From: Fodinicola feengrottensis
GTDB taxonomy: Bacteria > Actinomycetota > Actinomycetes > Mycobacteriales > HKI-0501
Length of the DNA stretch: 64,000 nt
Direction: 5' to 3'
Assembly: GCF_010993775.1 (NCBI RefSeq)
Contig: NZ_WOTO01000004.1
Coordinates: 1-64,000, forward strand
Position 1 is the first letter of the stretch. Each line of letters opens with the position of its first letter. Positions 21,224-31,583 of this stretch are shown here, piece after piece. Below the pieces are notes generated by a model that saw nothing but the letters and a program-made list of their open reading frames with translations, had not been told where the DNA came from and searched no databases. Both the position numbers and the translations under genes were made by a program.

Positions 21224-21266
21224 GCTGGCTCCCTACTGCCGCAGCGTCGCGAGGCGGGGAGCCGGC
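21224..21266. terminator. Hairpin between convergent genes, end of the late operon
   Basis: Arms GCTGGCTCCC and GGGGAGCCGGC pair with one mismatch around a 22-base loop. It separates the plus-strand gene ending at 21217 from the minor tail gene ending at 21324, so it can serve both. Confidence 0.5.
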
Positions 21267-21323
21267 AACCACCCCTCCCAGCGCCACCTCGCTCGACGGC
21301 TGCCGCGAGCGCGGTCATCGACC

Positions 21324-24218
21324 TCACACCGTCCAGGCGCCGACGGCCAGCGCCCCGGTGGTGGTATAGGCGGTCGCGCGGTACTGGTAGCTCACGCCCG
21401 ACGACACGGCCGCGTCGTAGTACGTCCCGCCGACGCCCAGGCTGCTGGTGAGGATGACGATCGTCGTGTCGTCCGTGCCGATCCGGCGCTCGACGGTGTT
21501 CGAGGACGCCGCCGGTGAGCCGGCGGGGTTGGTGACGGCCGCGCCGACGACGTACGCGTACAGCACATTCATGGCGGGGAAGGTGATCGTCGGCGTCGGG
21601 GGCGGGGTGAAGGCCGCCGTGAACGTCGACGTGGCAGCAGTCGACTGCAGGCCCTCGTTGTTCCGCGTGGTCAAGGTGATTCGGTAAGCCGCGCCGTTGG
21701 TCAGGCCCGTGACCACGCGGCTGGTGGCCGTGGTGCCGGTGTCGTCGAAGATCGAGGTGTATACGCCCGAGACGTTCAGCTCCACGAGGAGGTGGTACGC
21801 CGTCTGCTCTGTCGCCGTCCAGGTCACCGTCACGCTCGCTGCGGTCACCGTGCCGCTGCTGGTGGGCGCCGTGATCGTCGGGTTCACCAGGACGCTGGGG
21901 GTGACCACCAGCCCGGACGAGTACGGACTCGCCGTCGAGCTCTGGTCCCACACCTTGACACGAAATGTGTAGTTCGCGTCCGACCCCGAGGCCCAGGACG
22001 CCAGGGTGAGCTGGTCGACGGCTGACGTGTTCTGCACCTCGGCCGGTTGCCACGTCGAGTCGCTGGCCCGCCAGTACGCCAGCGAACCCGCCCCGATCTG
22101 CCGGGACAGCGCGTACGCGGACTGCGCGTCGGCCACGTCCGGGTCGCTGAACACCCAGTCGAGTAGCAAGGATGCCGAGACGTTCTGCGCGCTGTTGTTA
22201 GTGGGCGCGTTCCAGGTGGGCGCGAACGGCGCCCCGGTGAGCACGATCTGCTGGCTAGCCAGCGTGAGGGTGCTCGACCCAGTCTGGGTCATCGAGTCGA
22301 GCCGGGAGCCCAGGGTGCCTCGCCGGACGCCCCAGCTCGCGGCATTGGACAAGACGGTCGCGTTCACCACCGACCACGCGGTCCAGGTGCCGGACGACCG
22401 GGCGTAGGTGCAGAACTCAAGCGTGTTGTCGGCGGTTCCGACCGCGAACAGGTAGATGTTGCCGTTTGTGTCGTACGTGACCGAGGCGGAGGTGACGGTG
22501 CCCTTCGGGTGCGCTGGCGCGTATCGGCTCGTGCGGGTCGTGTACGAGGCGTCGTACTCGACGATCGCGATCGTGTCGTTGCCGGTGAGCTGCGGGATAA
22601 GCAGCCGCCCCTGGGCGTCTATGCGGGCCTGCCGGCGCACCTGGCCGGACGGGTTGGTCGGGTAGCCGCCCCCGGCACTGATCCAGTCGAACGAGCTGGT
22701 GAATCCGTTCCCGTTCCAGATCCAGCGGTTCTTACCGTAGAAGTTGCCGTCACCTGCCAGCTCGACGACGGTGATGTCCAGTTGGCCTGCGGTGTTCTTG
22801 CCGTCCCCCGTGCTCTTGAAGTCGACGGGGGGGGCGCACACGGCGGCGCCGCCGCTCACACCGAGGTTCCGGTAGTCGCCGCCAAGGTTGAAGTACGTGT
22901 CCGACTTGTTACTGTACGTACCGCCTGACATCGCGACCGCCCACACTACGCAGCCGTCCACAGCGCCGCCGGAGGCGTAGTCGGTGCCAGCCCCGGCGAC
23001 CGCGAACAGCAGCACGGCCCCTCCGGAGCCCGGGTTCTGGACCGTGACGTGGTCGAGTCCCTGCCAGGAGCCGCCGGCCGTGCCGGTGGCGCCAGAGACC
23101 GCTGCCGAGGTGATCGGCGAGCCGCCGTACCAGAGGAAGCCATTCACCGATGTGTTCATCGCGCCGTACTTGATGTTGAACGTGTCCTTGCCGCTGACGT
23201 AGGTGCGGTAGCAGACGGACGGGTTCCCGTTGCGGTCCAAGAAGAACGAGAACTCCAGCGCCGACGTGCCGGTGGCCACGTCGTTGGCCGTTCCCGTGTC
23301 CGTCCAGGTGGTGCCGTTGTCGGTCGAGTACCAGAACCCGAGGTTCGAGTTGGCCCGCCGTACGGCCGCGAACAGCCGTCCTGTGCCGATGTGCCGGTCG
23401 ATCATCGGCCTGTGCGACGAGGTGAGGGTCTGGGTCGTCGTGGTCGTGATGGCGCCCATTACCGGACCCTCCTGAAGTTGACGAACGTGCCGTGGGGTAG
23501 CGGCGTTGCTCGCGCCCTGGATTGCACCCTGCGCGAAGATGGTGTTACTCGCCGTGGTCGTGTCGAAGGTGACGGCGAAGAGGTAGACCAGGCCGATGTC
23601 GAAGCCCGGCGACACCCCGTACAGGCACTGGTCGTCGGTGGTCAGGTGCCCGTGCGTGCGGGGCGACGTGAGCCTGGTGACGGTCGCCAGGTCGCCGGTC
23701 AGCCAGTCGACGATGATCGAGCGCATGGTCGTGCTGCTGGACCCGGCAGTGGACCTCCACCGCATCCCCACCTCGACGACCCAGGTGCCGTGCAGCGGGC
23801 CCGGGGGCTGGATGTAGTACGAGGAGTTGATCGACCAGCCGGGGTCGCTGACGGTGGTGTCGATCGCCCACGGGCCGAGGAAGAAGCCGTTGCCGGTTGA
23901 GTTGACCGTGTTGTCACCGGTCAAGTACGCGGTCGCGAACCCGCCGTTGAGGCTGGGGCGCGTCTGGCCGCCGACCGGGACGATCTTGCCGACCAGCACC
24001 CAGTCGTCGCCGACCTTGAGTACGTACACCCGATCGCCCGATGACGGGACGTACTCGTCGTCGGTCATCGTCACGATCGGCTGCGAGGACCCGTCGACCA
24101 GGACGGTGACGCCGCTGCCGCCGGAGCCCTGGACGGTGCCCCGGAGCGTCGTCTGCGGCGTCGAGGCGGCGATCTGCTGTCGGATCGTGCTCAGAAACTC
24201 GTCGGAGAGCGCCATCAT
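21324..24218 (-). CDS. Minor tail protein / putative receptor-binding protein with Fn3 domains
   Basis: 964 residues, last gene of the late operon. Residues 1-70 look like a small beta domain common at the start of actinophage tail-tip proteins (TLRGTVQGSGGSGVTVLVDG, then DRVYVLKVGDDWVLVGKI). A central region of about 500 residues is rich in Gly, Thr and Asn with beta-propeller-like strands. The C-terminal 300 residues hold fibronectin type III-like repeats (SVTVTWTATEQTAYHLLVEL, VTGLTNGAAYRITLTTRNNE). Intact frame, unusual for this window. Position after the other tail genes fits a host-recognition role. Confidence 0.8.
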   Translation of the reverse strand: MMALSDEFLSTIRQQIAASTPQTTLRGTVQGSGGSGVTVLVDGSSQPIVTMTDDEYVPSSGDRVYVLKVGDDWVLVGKIVPVGGQTRPSLNGGFATAYLTGDNTVNSTGNGFFLGPWAIDTTVSDPGWSINSSYYIQPPGPLHGTWVVEVGMRWRSTAGSSSTTMRSIIVDWLTGDLATVTRLTSPRTHGHLTTDDQCLYGVSPGFDIGLVYLFAVTFDTTTASNTIFAQGAIQGASNAATPRHVRQLQEGPVMGAITTTTTQTLTSSHRPMIDRHIGTGRLFAAVRRANSNLGFWYSTDNGTTWTDTGTANDVATGTSALEFSFFLDRNGNPSVCYRTYVSGKDTFNIKYGAMNTSVNGFLWYGGSPITSAAVSGATGTAGGSWQGLDHVTVQNPGSGGAVLLFAVAGAGTDYASGGAVDGCVVWAVAMSGGTYSNKSDTYFNLGGDYRNLGVSGGAAVCAPPVDFKSTGDGKNTAGQLDITVVELAGDGNFYGKNRWIWNGNGFTSSFDWISAGGGYPTNPSGQVRRQARIDAQGRLLIPQLTGNDTIAIVEYDASYTTRTSRYAPAHPKGTVTSASVTYDTNGNIYLFAVGTADNTLEFCTYARSSGTWTAWSVVNATVLSNAASWGVRRGTLGSRLDSMTQTGSSTLTLASQQIVLTGAPFAPTWNAPTNNSAQNVSASLLLDWVFSDPDVADAQSAYALSRQIGAGSLAYWRASDSTWQPAEVQNTSAVDQLTLASWASGSDANYTFRVKVWDQSSTASPYSSGLVVTPSVLVNPTITAPTSSGTVTAASVTVTWTATEQTAYHLLVELNVSGVYTSIFDDTGTTATSRVVTGLTNGAAYRITLTTRNNEGLQSTAATSTFTAAFTPPPTPTITFPAMNVLYAYVVGAAVTNPAGSPAASSNTVERRIGTDDTTIVILTSSLGVGGTYYDAAVSSGVSYQYRATAYTTTGALAVGAWTV

Positions 24219-24222
24219 GCCC

Positions 24223-25350
24223 TCACACGCTCGACCACACGTGGGCCATCGCGGAGCCGTCTAGGGGCAGCGACCAGGCCGTCTCCTGAAGCTCCACGGC
24301 GGCGCCGAACTCCGGGTCGGCCAGGGTCACCCGGTCGAAGTGCCAGTGCAGCGGGTTGGGGCCGGTGGTCACGGCGAACTGCTGGTCGATGCGCAGATCG
24401 GCGTCGATGGTGATGTTCGCGGTCGTGATCAGCGCGTCCTGGTCGGCCGCCTCGACCGGCAGGACCTTGGTGATCACCCTGCCCCGCGCAGCCACCGATG
24501 TAGTGCCGGCGTTCTGGTTGACGTAGGTGAAAACGCCGTCGCCCTCGACCGGGATCTGGCCGCTGGCGAGGTTCGACCTCACCGCCACCCAGCGGTTCGG
24601 CGCGTTGAAGTAGTCCTGGTAGCGGGTGCGGTCCAGCAGGATCGTCGTGCTGATGTCGGTGTCGTAGAACCACTCCGACGCCCGAGCCGACGGCGGCGCG
24701 TACGGCTCGGCCCGCAGCCGGCCGTCCCAGTCGGCCCAGAGTCCGCGATACCCGACGGCCGCCAGAAGGTCGTTGACCACCTTGAGCCAGGTGGTGTTCT
24801 GGTCCAGCGGCCAGGACCGGGGCTGGCTCAGCAGCGTGCCGGCGCGGCTCTGATCGATGACGAACTGGGTGAATCCCTGCGCCGTCAGTATCGAAGCCAC
24901 CGCTCCCAGGTAGCTTGCGCCCGTCCCGACCACATACGAGTCTCCTACCGGGCTCGTGAGGGCCTCCAGCTGGTCATAGCCCTGCAGGTCGAACTGGCGG
25001 GGCCTGGCGTCGGCGACGTACGACGGGGTCGAGGTGAAGTAGGCGCCCTCGTTGAACCGTGCCGATAGCCCGCCGGGGCCTGGCACGGACACGGTCACGT
25101 ACGGGCGGATGATCGCGGTGCCCCAGTCCAGCTCCTGCTCCAAGGACACGTCGCAGGAACCGTGGATGGTGGCGGTGTTCGCCCGCTTGACGGTGCCGCC
25201 GAGGAACCCGTCGGAGATGTCGGCGAGCACGTTGAGGGACCTGTCCAGCAGCTCGCAGCCGGCCGATACCTGGATGTTGGAGGCGGTGAGCAGGTCGAAC
25301 ACCTGGGGCGCGGTGATCCCGGGCCTGATGGGGTCTGTACGCGGCTGCAC
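24223..25350 (-). CDS. Minor tail protein (tail-tip/baseplate hub type)
   Basis: 375 residues from GTG 25350. Similar in layout to actinophage minor tail proteins with a DUF5047-like N-terminus: ASNIQVSAGCELLDRSLNVL, then a hub-like region (VSVPGPGGLSARFNEGAYFT and FDLQGYDQLEALTSPVGDSY) as in proteins that bind the tube end. It lies between the distal tail gene and the tail-tip gene, with short spacings on both sides. Intact frame. Confidence 0.7.
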   Translation of the reverse strand: MQPRTDPIRPGITAPQVFDLLTASNIQVSAGCELLDRSLNVLADISDGFLGGTVKRANTATIHGSCDVSLEQELDWGTAIIRPYVTVSVPGPGGLSARFNEGAYFTSTPSYVADARPRQFDLQGYDQLEALTSPVGDSYVVGTGASYLGAVASILTAQGFTQFVIDQSRAGTLLSQPRSWPLDQNTTWLKVVNDLLAAVGYRGLWADWDGRLRAEPYAPPSARASEWFYDTDISTTILLDRTRYQDYFNAPNRWVAVRSNLASGQIPVEGDGVFTYVNQNAGTTSVAARGRVITKVLPVEAADQDALITTANITIDADLRIDQQFAVTTGPNPLHWHFDRVTLADPEFGAAVELQETAWSLPLDGSAMAHVWSSV

Positions 25351-25351
25351 G

Positions 25352-25764
25352 TCAGCTCTCCGCCGTCAGCTCGGAGATCGACAGCGCTATGTCGTACAGG
25401 TGCGGCGCCTTCCGGTCAACGACACCGGCGGTGAAGTACACGCCCTCGAAGTAGCGGCCCCGGTGGTCCCTGATCACGATCCGCACGCCCAGCCACGCGC
25501 CTCCTGGAGTAGCTGCAGTGGGACGACGGTTCCGGTGCCCGGCGCCGGCAGGGTGACGGGAAGGTCCGACACGTCCCGCAGCGTCATGACGAACTGGTGC
25601 GTGGTCCCCACATGCGACACAGAGCGCTGCCGGCCGGCGGCGTAGGTGACGACCTTCCCGCTGATGCCCGAGGTCTCCGAGCGGCTGGACGATCGGGCGA
25701 CCACTGGCGTTAGCGGGTCGCTGGCGGCGGTGATCACCACAGCGTTGAAGGTCGGCGTCGGCAC
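25352..25764 (-). CDS. Distal tail-type protein (frameshifted)
   Basis: About 137 residues from GTG 25764. Frame one gives MPTPTFNAVVITAASDPLTP to VPLQLLQEA; a break near 25500 moves to the frame WLGVRIVIRDHRGRYFEGVY, ending IALSISELTAES. The joined protein is a beta-rich minor tail protein of the size and place of a distal tail protein, directly after the tape measure gene. Confidence 0.65.
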
Positions 25765-25765
25765 G

Positions 25766-28311
25766 TCAGATCCCCCGCCCTGCCTGCGCGAGCGACCTGC
25801 CCGCGCCGTTGACGGCGACCCCCACCTGGGGGCCGACCTCCCTGGTCGCGGCGATGAGCTGCCGCAGCAGGTCGGCGACGGTCGAGCTGGAGCCGGCCGT
25901 CGCAGAGAACCCGCCACCAGGTCCGGACGCCGACGGGGAGCCCGCGAAGCTCGGGCTGATGTACGCGGCGTTGGTGACGCTCAGCGCAGCATCGCGTACG
26001 GTCCCGAGCTGGCTGAGCATGCCGTCCGCCAGCGCGCTCGTGATCGACTGGCCGGAGTACAGCGTCCAGCCTTTGCCCGAGAACGGCCCCTCCTTGGCGG
26101 GGCTGAACGGCAGCAGGTTCCGGGCCGCCGAGAGCACGTTGCTGACCGCGTTGGTCACGTCGCCCACGGCGCTCTGGATGCCGTTGACCAGGCCGTTGAT
26201 GATCGACCGGCCGGCGTTGAACAGCATGTTGCCCAGGTTCCCTAAGGCCGCCAGGATCCGGCCGGGGATGGAGGCCACGAAGGCCACCGCCGAGTTGAAC
26301 GCGCTGACGATCCCGCTCAGCACGCCCTGGAACCACGAGCTGACGCGGCCGGGGACCTGGGCGAGGTAATTGATGGCCGCCAGGACTCGGTTGATCGCGC
26401 CGGAGACGAACGACACGATGCCGTCCCAGATGCCCGTGAAGAAGCTCGACACGTTCGCCCACACCCTGACCCAGAACGCGCCCACAGAGGCCAGCGTGTG
26501 CTGGTGAACCAGGCGACCACGTTGTTCCAGAGGCCGGTGAAGAAGCTCGCGATGTTGTTCCACACGCCGACGAAGAACTGGCCCACGGCCGCCCACGCGG
26601 CGTTCCAGTTGGCGACCAGCCAGATGACCCCGGCTATCAAGAGCCCGATCGGGACCAGCGGGAGCACTAGGGCTGCCGCGAGGACACCGAGGATGGTGAT
26701 GAACGCGGCCAGCACAACCAGCACGACCCCGGCGATGATCGGCGCGAAAGGCATCAGCTGCTCGATTAGCTGGCCGATGAACTTGACCACCGGCTCGAGC
26801 TTGGCGGCCCAGTCCGCGAACGTCGGCGCCATGGCCACGACGAACACCCATACCTTGCCAAGGATGTCCCCGAGGGAGCCGAGCAGGGGCGCGATCTTCT
26901 GGAATGCCTCTTGGGCGTTCTGGAACATCTGCTTGAGCGCCGCCTGGCCGGCCGGGGAGGCCAGTTGCTGCGCCCAGTGGGTGAACATGTCCAGCAGCGG
27001 CTTGAAAGACGCCCCCTCCGGCGTCGGCGCCCTGGACGATCGACCAGATCATCGAGCCGACCTGCTCCAGGATCTGCCACAGCTCACTAAACCGCTGCAT
27101 GGCCGAGCTGATCATCTTCTCCAGCGACCCGTCGCTGGACGCTCGTGACAGGCTGGCCGTGAAGTCCGACAGCCCCCGACCGATCGCCTGGAGCGCGATA
27201 GACAGCGGCCCCGACGCGACACGCGGCGATGCGGACGAAGATCACGACCAGGTTCCCGGCGTCGCCCGCGATAGCCCGAAAGCCTCGGGTGATGTTGGTG
27301 ATCGCGGTGCTCAGGTCGTCCTTGGTGGCCGGCAGCGACAGCGCCGACAGGATCGTCGTGCCGGCGAGGTTCGCCACCCCGGCCATGTCCACCAGGCCCC
27401 GGCGGACTGTCGGGAGCAGGTTTTGTGCGGCGTCTTTCAGCCAGTCGCTGAAGCCCTGGAAGAGCTGCTGCTGGACGGCCTGCTGCTGGAGGCTCTGCAG
27501 CTGCGGCGGCCAGAGCGCCTTGACCTCCAGCATGAACGCGCGCGCCGACGGGGCCAGGTTCTTGAGAGCCTGGTCGAAGGCCTTCATGTCGCCCTTGGCG
27601 AGCGCCCCGAACGCCTGGTCGATGCCTTGGGTGCCGATCTGGACGGCCACCATCACTCCGACCAGGCCCAGCATGGCCGGCGCCATGGCCAGCAGGCCGG
27701 GTAGCGCCGACGCGGTAGCTCCAGCGAGGCTGGTTATCACCGCCGCCAGCAGCGAGACGCTGGCGATCACGACGGGCACCAGGCCCATCCAGTAGGCCAA
27801 CTGCGCCGCGATCGTCTGGATGTTCCCCAGCGCCCCGACTGACCCGACCGCGCCAGCTCCCCCCTCCACCCGGCGGGGGCGTTCCCAGGGACCCAAGCAG
27901 GCCCTGGATGATCAGTAGCTGGCTGATCACCGCGCCGAGGTTCAGGCCGGACAGGTCGAACCGGATCGGGATGTTGTCGAACAGCGAGCGCAGGTACTCC
28001 CGGAGGATGAACGCCTGCGCGCGTACGTCGGCGACCGAGGTGTTGTCGACCTCGAACTTGACCCCCACCTTGATGTCGCTGAGGGTCGCGGACTCGGCTC
28101 GGACCTTGTCGCGCAGCCTCGTCAGGTCGCCGTCGACGTTGACCGTGACGGTCTCGGTGAAGGCGCGCACCTGGTCCCGGAGCCGGGTGAGGTCGCCGCC
28201 CACGTTGACGGTGAGGTCGCGGATGCCGGCGACCGCCAGGCGGGCTTGGTCGGCCAGCTTGGATGTGTCGAAGTTAAGCCCGATGAACGCGTCGGCGATC
28301 GTGTTGCTCAC
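25766..28311 (-). CDS. Tape measure protein (at least three frameshifts)
   Basis: About 848 residues when joined. N-terminus MSNTIADAFIGLNFDTSKLA with repeated DLTRLRD motifs is typical. Hydrophobic segments (VVIASVSLLAAVITSLAGAT, IIAGVVLVVLAAFITILGVL, VPIGLLIAGVIWLVANWNAA) alternate with helical stretches, followed by repeated W-rich helices (ASFFTGLWNNVVAWF, SSFFTGIWDGIVSFVSGAIN) and the usual RNLLPFSPAKEGPFSGKGWT motif near the C-terminus. Frame breaks lie near 27860, 27220, 27015 and 26490. It sets tail length. The pieces are all collinear and complementary, so one gene. Confidence 0.88.
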
Positions 28312-28328
28312 CTAGCCCACCTCCTCTC

Positions 28329-28963
28329 TCACGCGACCTCGCCGAACTGCGCGGCAAACTGCCGTCGGGCGTCCGCGCCAGACACCCTGAACAGGTCGTC
28401 GTCGAACTCCGCTCGCTTGTCCTCGTCCATGTCCTCGGTGGCGATCACGTAGACGAAGTCCAGGAGAAGCTCCAGGCCGACGGCGTCGAAGAGGGCTAGC
28501 CGGCCTCCTCCGACACGAAGGTCTGCCACGCACCGGTCGTCGGCACCGTCCCCGAGGCCGCCGGGAGCACCTCGCTCAGCGGGACCTCCCGGACGGTGCC
28601 CTGAGAGAACGAGACGACCCGCGACGACCTCTTGGTGCTGATCGAGGACGAGGAGGAGGCTGCTGGCGCAGTGCCGTCCTTTGGGCGGCCTGCCAGGGCT
28701 TGGACTACCTCGCCCATCTGGCCGACCAACTGCTCCAGGTCCGCCATGTCCGCCTCGTCCAGCCACGCGTCGAACCGCTCGCGCTGCTCGGGCTGCACTA
28801 GCAGGTTCGCGAACTCGGTGAACTGGTCGATCATTTCCGACAGCTGGTCGATGGTCATCGACTCGCTGACCGAGGTGAACGACTTGACGAACCGCATCAG
28901 GCGTACGACCGGAACCTTGTCCCGGCAGGCGAACTCCTGGTCCCCGAGCCTCAGTGTTGTCAT
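28329..28963 (-). CDS. Tail assembly chaperone, GT-type frameshift product
   Basis: The frame read after the chaperone G stop region gives VGLELLLDFVYVIATEDMDE and DLFRVSGADARRQFAAQFGE, ending at 28329 just before the tape measure gene. It is in the -1 frame relative to G and overlaps its end, the layout of lambda G/GT pairs. I see no textbook slippery heptamer in the overlap (local sequence TCGGAGGAGGCC), so either the slip site is unusual or one of the window's indels is involved. Confidence 0.6.
28496..28963 (-). CDS. Tail assembly chaperone G
   Basis: 155 residues, immediately downstream of the major tail protein gene and upstream of the tape measure gene, the conserved chaperone position. 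MTTLRLGDQEFACRDKVPVV then a helical body and an acidic, Ser-rich tail. It helps assemble the tail around the tape measure protein and is not part of the mature tail. Confidence 0.75.
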   Translation of the reverse strand: MTTLRLGDQEFACRDKVPVVRLMRFVKSFTSVSESMTIDQLSEMIDQFTEFANLLVQPEQRERFDAWLDEADMADLEQLVGQMGEVVQALAGRPKDGTAPAASSSSSISTKRSSRVVSFSQGTVREVPLSEVLPAASGTVPTTGAWQTFVSEEAG

Positions 28964-28969
28964 CCGGGC

Positions 28970-29759
28970 TCAGCTCCCGAAGATAGCTTTGAAGGGCAGG
29001 GCGCCGTCGACCACTTCCAGCATGAAGCTCATGGGGATGGTTGCCTTGTTCGGCGACTTCTGCCGCGCGACCTTGACCTTGCCGGTCTGCAGGCACTTGC
29101 GGAAGATCCACCGCTCCTTGTGGTCGGCGGCCTCCCAGCCGATCATCACGCGGGTAGCGGCCACGCCAGCCACCGGCGGCTCGAAGGAGACCGTGTCGCC
29201 GACCTCGGTGACCGAGACGGTGGAGCCGTCGCTGGTCAGCGACAGGGCCGACCCGCCGAGGGTCGTCGACAGCGTGAACGCGGTGCCTGAGGGCACCGTC
29301 CTCACGTAGTAAGTAGTGCCGGCGGTGACACCGGTGGTCGTGGTGATGGCGCCCAGGACCACCGGGTTGCCGACCACCAGAAGGTGCGGTGCGGTCGTGG
29401 TGAACACACCGGTGCTGGCAACGATGGTGGCGCTGCCGATCAGCCGGTTGTTGATCGTGATCGTGCCGCCGTTGAACGCCTTGCTGACGTTCTGGGCTGT
29501 CATCTCGCCAGGTCGAAGTCGACCGACATCTCCCGGGTCGACTCCTCATACCGGATCGGATCGGGGTGACCTCCTCCGCGACCTCGATGGCGTCGAACTT
29601 CGGGTTGTCGTTGAAGCTGTGGCCGGCGTCCGTGTATCCCATCTGTACCCAGGCGACATCCCAGGCCGTAGTCAGGTCCGTCGGCTCTGTGCTGGCCAGC
29701 GGCGCGAAGTACAGCGTGCCGGGCCCTACCTTGACGTTTGCGGCGGTTCCGTTGCTCAT
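28970..29759 (-). CDS. Major tail tube protein (frameshifted)
   Basis: About 263 residues. N-terminus MSNGTAANVKVGPGTLYFAP, then AWVQMGYTDAGHSF; a break near 29562 leads to the frame YEESTREMSVDFDLARMTAQ and NVSKAFNGGTITINN. C-terminus RWIFRKCLQTGKVKVARQKS and PMSFMLEVVD is typical of actinophage tube proteins. A beta domain (VLGAITTTTGVTAGTTYYVR) is inserted in the middle, resembling a surface-exposed Ig-like decoration. Confidence 0.85.
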
Positions 29760-29779
29760 TACGCCCTCTTCCTCCCGGC

Positions 29780-30200
29780 CTAAGCAGCCGTCTGCTTGGC
29801 CATGACCGTGACGGTGAAGTCCACGACGTACCGAGGCGTATCCGACGGGATGTCTGGGGACCAGAGCACCGAGTCGACCTTCGCCCCATAGCCGACCGTG
29901 GAGTCGTCCAGCGGCTCCATGGCCATCTCCTGAATGGCGAACATGACGGCCTGGACCACGTCCACGGCCGTCTTCTTGCTTCCCTCCCCAGCAGCTCAGG
30001 GAGATGCGTGCGTCCTCCAGCGGTGTGTCCCCCGCCTGGGGGCCTCCGCCGATCCGGGTGACGGTGATGAAGGGCGGCTTGAGGCCCGCCGGGATACCGA
30101 AATGGACCTGCCCGTTGACCAGCGGCCGTACGGCGGAGTGAGCCCGTAGCCAGGTGCGCACGGCGCCCTCGACATCGGCGAACGGGTTGGAGGCAGCCAT
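29780..30200 (-). CDS. Tail terminator-type protein (frameshifted)
   Basis: About 140 residues. MAASNPFADVEGAVRTWLRA and HFGIPAGLKPPFITVTRIGG lie in one frame; after LSCWGG, near 29985, the frame changes to VDVVQAVMFAIQEMAMEPLD and VDFTVTVMAKQTAA. Typical of tail completion/terminator proteins between gp10-like and tube genes. Its ATG overlaps the stop of the preceding gene. Confidence 0.75.
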
Positions 30201-30484
30201 CACGAGGCCCCCGCGTCCAGCGCCGGGCGCAGGAACGGGTGGGGCTCCTCGTACCGAGTCCCCAGCTCCACGTACAGCGCGTACGGGGCCGTGGCTCCCA
30301 CCTCCAGGCCGCCGTCGAGGCTGGCGCGGACCTCGATGGACGCCTTGAGCCTCCCCGTCCTGACGTGCGCCAGCAGCCGCGCGCGGTCGGCGATCGCGTC
30401 GGCACGGCGGCGCAGGTCCGCCTCGCACCCTGCGGAGTGCCTCAGCTCCTCGATAGCGGCTGGGTCGAGCCGGATGGTGCTCAC
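30200..30484 (-). CDS. HK97 gp10-like neck/tail completion protein
   Basis: 94 residues from GTG 30484 (VSTIRLDPAAIEELRHSAG). The C-terminal motif LKASIEVRASLDGGLEVG and TAPYALYVELGTRYEEPHPF, ending LRPALDAGAS, is diagnostic for gp10 of HK97. As given it is in frame with the upstream gene, but that fusion depends on an indel near 30515. Confidence 0.85.
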   Translation of the reverse strand: MSTIRLDPAAIEELRHSAGCEADLRRRADAIADRARLLAHVRTGRLKASIEVRASLDGGLEVGATAPYALYVELGTRYEEPHPFLRPALDAGAS

Positions 30485-30865
30485 GCGAGCCCCTTGACCG
30501 AGCGCAACGCCGGCCTGCACATGGGCCATGCCCAGCCCTCGCCGCTGCACCACCCAGGAGACGAGGTAGCGGGAGCCGTCGGCCTCGTCCAGCACCTGGT
30601 CGTCGTGGGTCACGTCGGTGGTCTGCAGGGCCAGCAGGAACGTGACGTTCTCCTGGGAGCCGCCCACGTCCCGCTCGCTGCCTCCGGGGCTGCCCAGGTG
30701 GCCGCGAACTCCCGTGGAGACGGTCGCGTAGAGCGCCGCCGCCTGGGCGTGGGGTGGGCTCGTGTCCAGGTCGTAGCCCTCGCCGTACGGGTCCAGCCCA
30801 GCGCTCATCGACGCCAGCACCTGGGGGCGCTGGACGGTGTAGGTCGACGTGGACAGCGGCAGCAC
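30481..30865 (-). CDS. Head-closure (stopper) protein (frameshifted at C-terminus)
   Basis: About 128 residues: LSTSTYTVQRPQVLAS, VRGHLGSPGGSERDVGGSQE, and YLVSWVVQRRGLGMAHVQ. Shifting one base after VQAG gives ALRSVKGLA and a TGA that overlaps the next GTG start, the normal form of this family; as given it runs into the gp10-like gene. It seals the portal before tail joining. Confidence 0.75.
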
Positions 30866-30871
30866 GGGGGG

Positions 30872-31045
30872 CTACTCCTCGCCGCTCGTGGGCTTGGTAG
30901 CCTGCCTCGGCTTGGCCGGCTGCTTGGGCGCGTCCGGGTACTCGACTTCGGTGTGGCTGCCGATGACGGTTCGCATGGAGACCGCGCCGGCCGGCACCTC
31001 GGCTGGGCCGAAGCCATCCGGGTGCTCGATCCGCTCAGTAGGCAT
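30872..31045 (-). CDS. 57-residue small protein of the neck gene cluster
   Basis: ATG 31045, MPTERIEHPDGFGPAEVPAG to KPRQATKPTSGEE. Lies between the adaptor and stopper genes with a small overlap and suitable codon use. Equivalent small basic-tailed proteins occur at this place in other actinophages; function unknown. Confidence 0.6.
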   Translation of the reverse strand: MPTERIEHPDGFGPAEVPAGAVSMRTVIGSHTEVEYPDAPKQPAKPRQATKPTSGEE

Positions 31046-31583
31046 AGGACCAGGCCCCTCTCACCGGGATCAGCTCCCGATACGCGTACTTCTTGATGGA
31101 GGCCCAGACTCCCGGCGGCAGGTCGATCTCGGTGGGGCCGTCGTATGTGACGCTGGCATCCCCGACGGCGGCACTGCGCAGCCCAGCGGGTGTCTCGGAG
31201 GCGTCCAGCAGGTGCCTCGCGGTCAGGCAGACGGCCCTCGACAGCCGCGACGGCAGCGTCTGCTGGGTCCAGCCGCCCGTGTAGGTCACTGTCGCCCTGG
31301 ACGGCCGGTCGTAGTAGTAGCCGCCGTTAAGGAAGGCGTCATCGAAGATGTTGATCCCCGAGACGCTGTACGGCTGCGTCATGTCCACGGGGGTGGCCCG
31401 CGGGAACACCTGGCCGCCCTCGTACACGAAAACCTGTTCCATCCGGGCCAGGTACTCCAGCGGGCGCCCCAGGCGGTCCTCGATGGCTCCCTGCGCCTCG
31501 GTGAGGGCGTCCAGCACGTCCGCCTGAGACGTGGTCAGGTCCCGGGTGGTGCGCCGGTAGCGCGCCTCGGTGACGACGCTCAT
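31035..31583 (-). CDS. Head-to-tail adaptor protein (gp6/gp15-like)
   Basis: 182 residues, intact frame. Helical N-terminus TTSQADVLDALTEAQGAIED with LGRPLEY, and the C-terminal part AVCLTARHLLDASETPAGLR, match the HK97 gp6-type connector that sits on the portal. The gene overlaps both neighbours by a few bases. Confidence 0.8.
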   Translation of the reverse strand: MSVVTEARYRRTTRDLTTSQADVLDALTEAQGAIEDRLGRPLEYLARMEQVFVYEGGQVFPRATPVDMTQPYSVSGINIFDDAFLNGGYYYDRPSRATVTYTGGWTQQTLPSRLSRAVCLTARHLLDASETPAGLRSAAVGDASVTYDGPTEIDLPPGVWASIKKYAYRELIPVRGAWSYAY

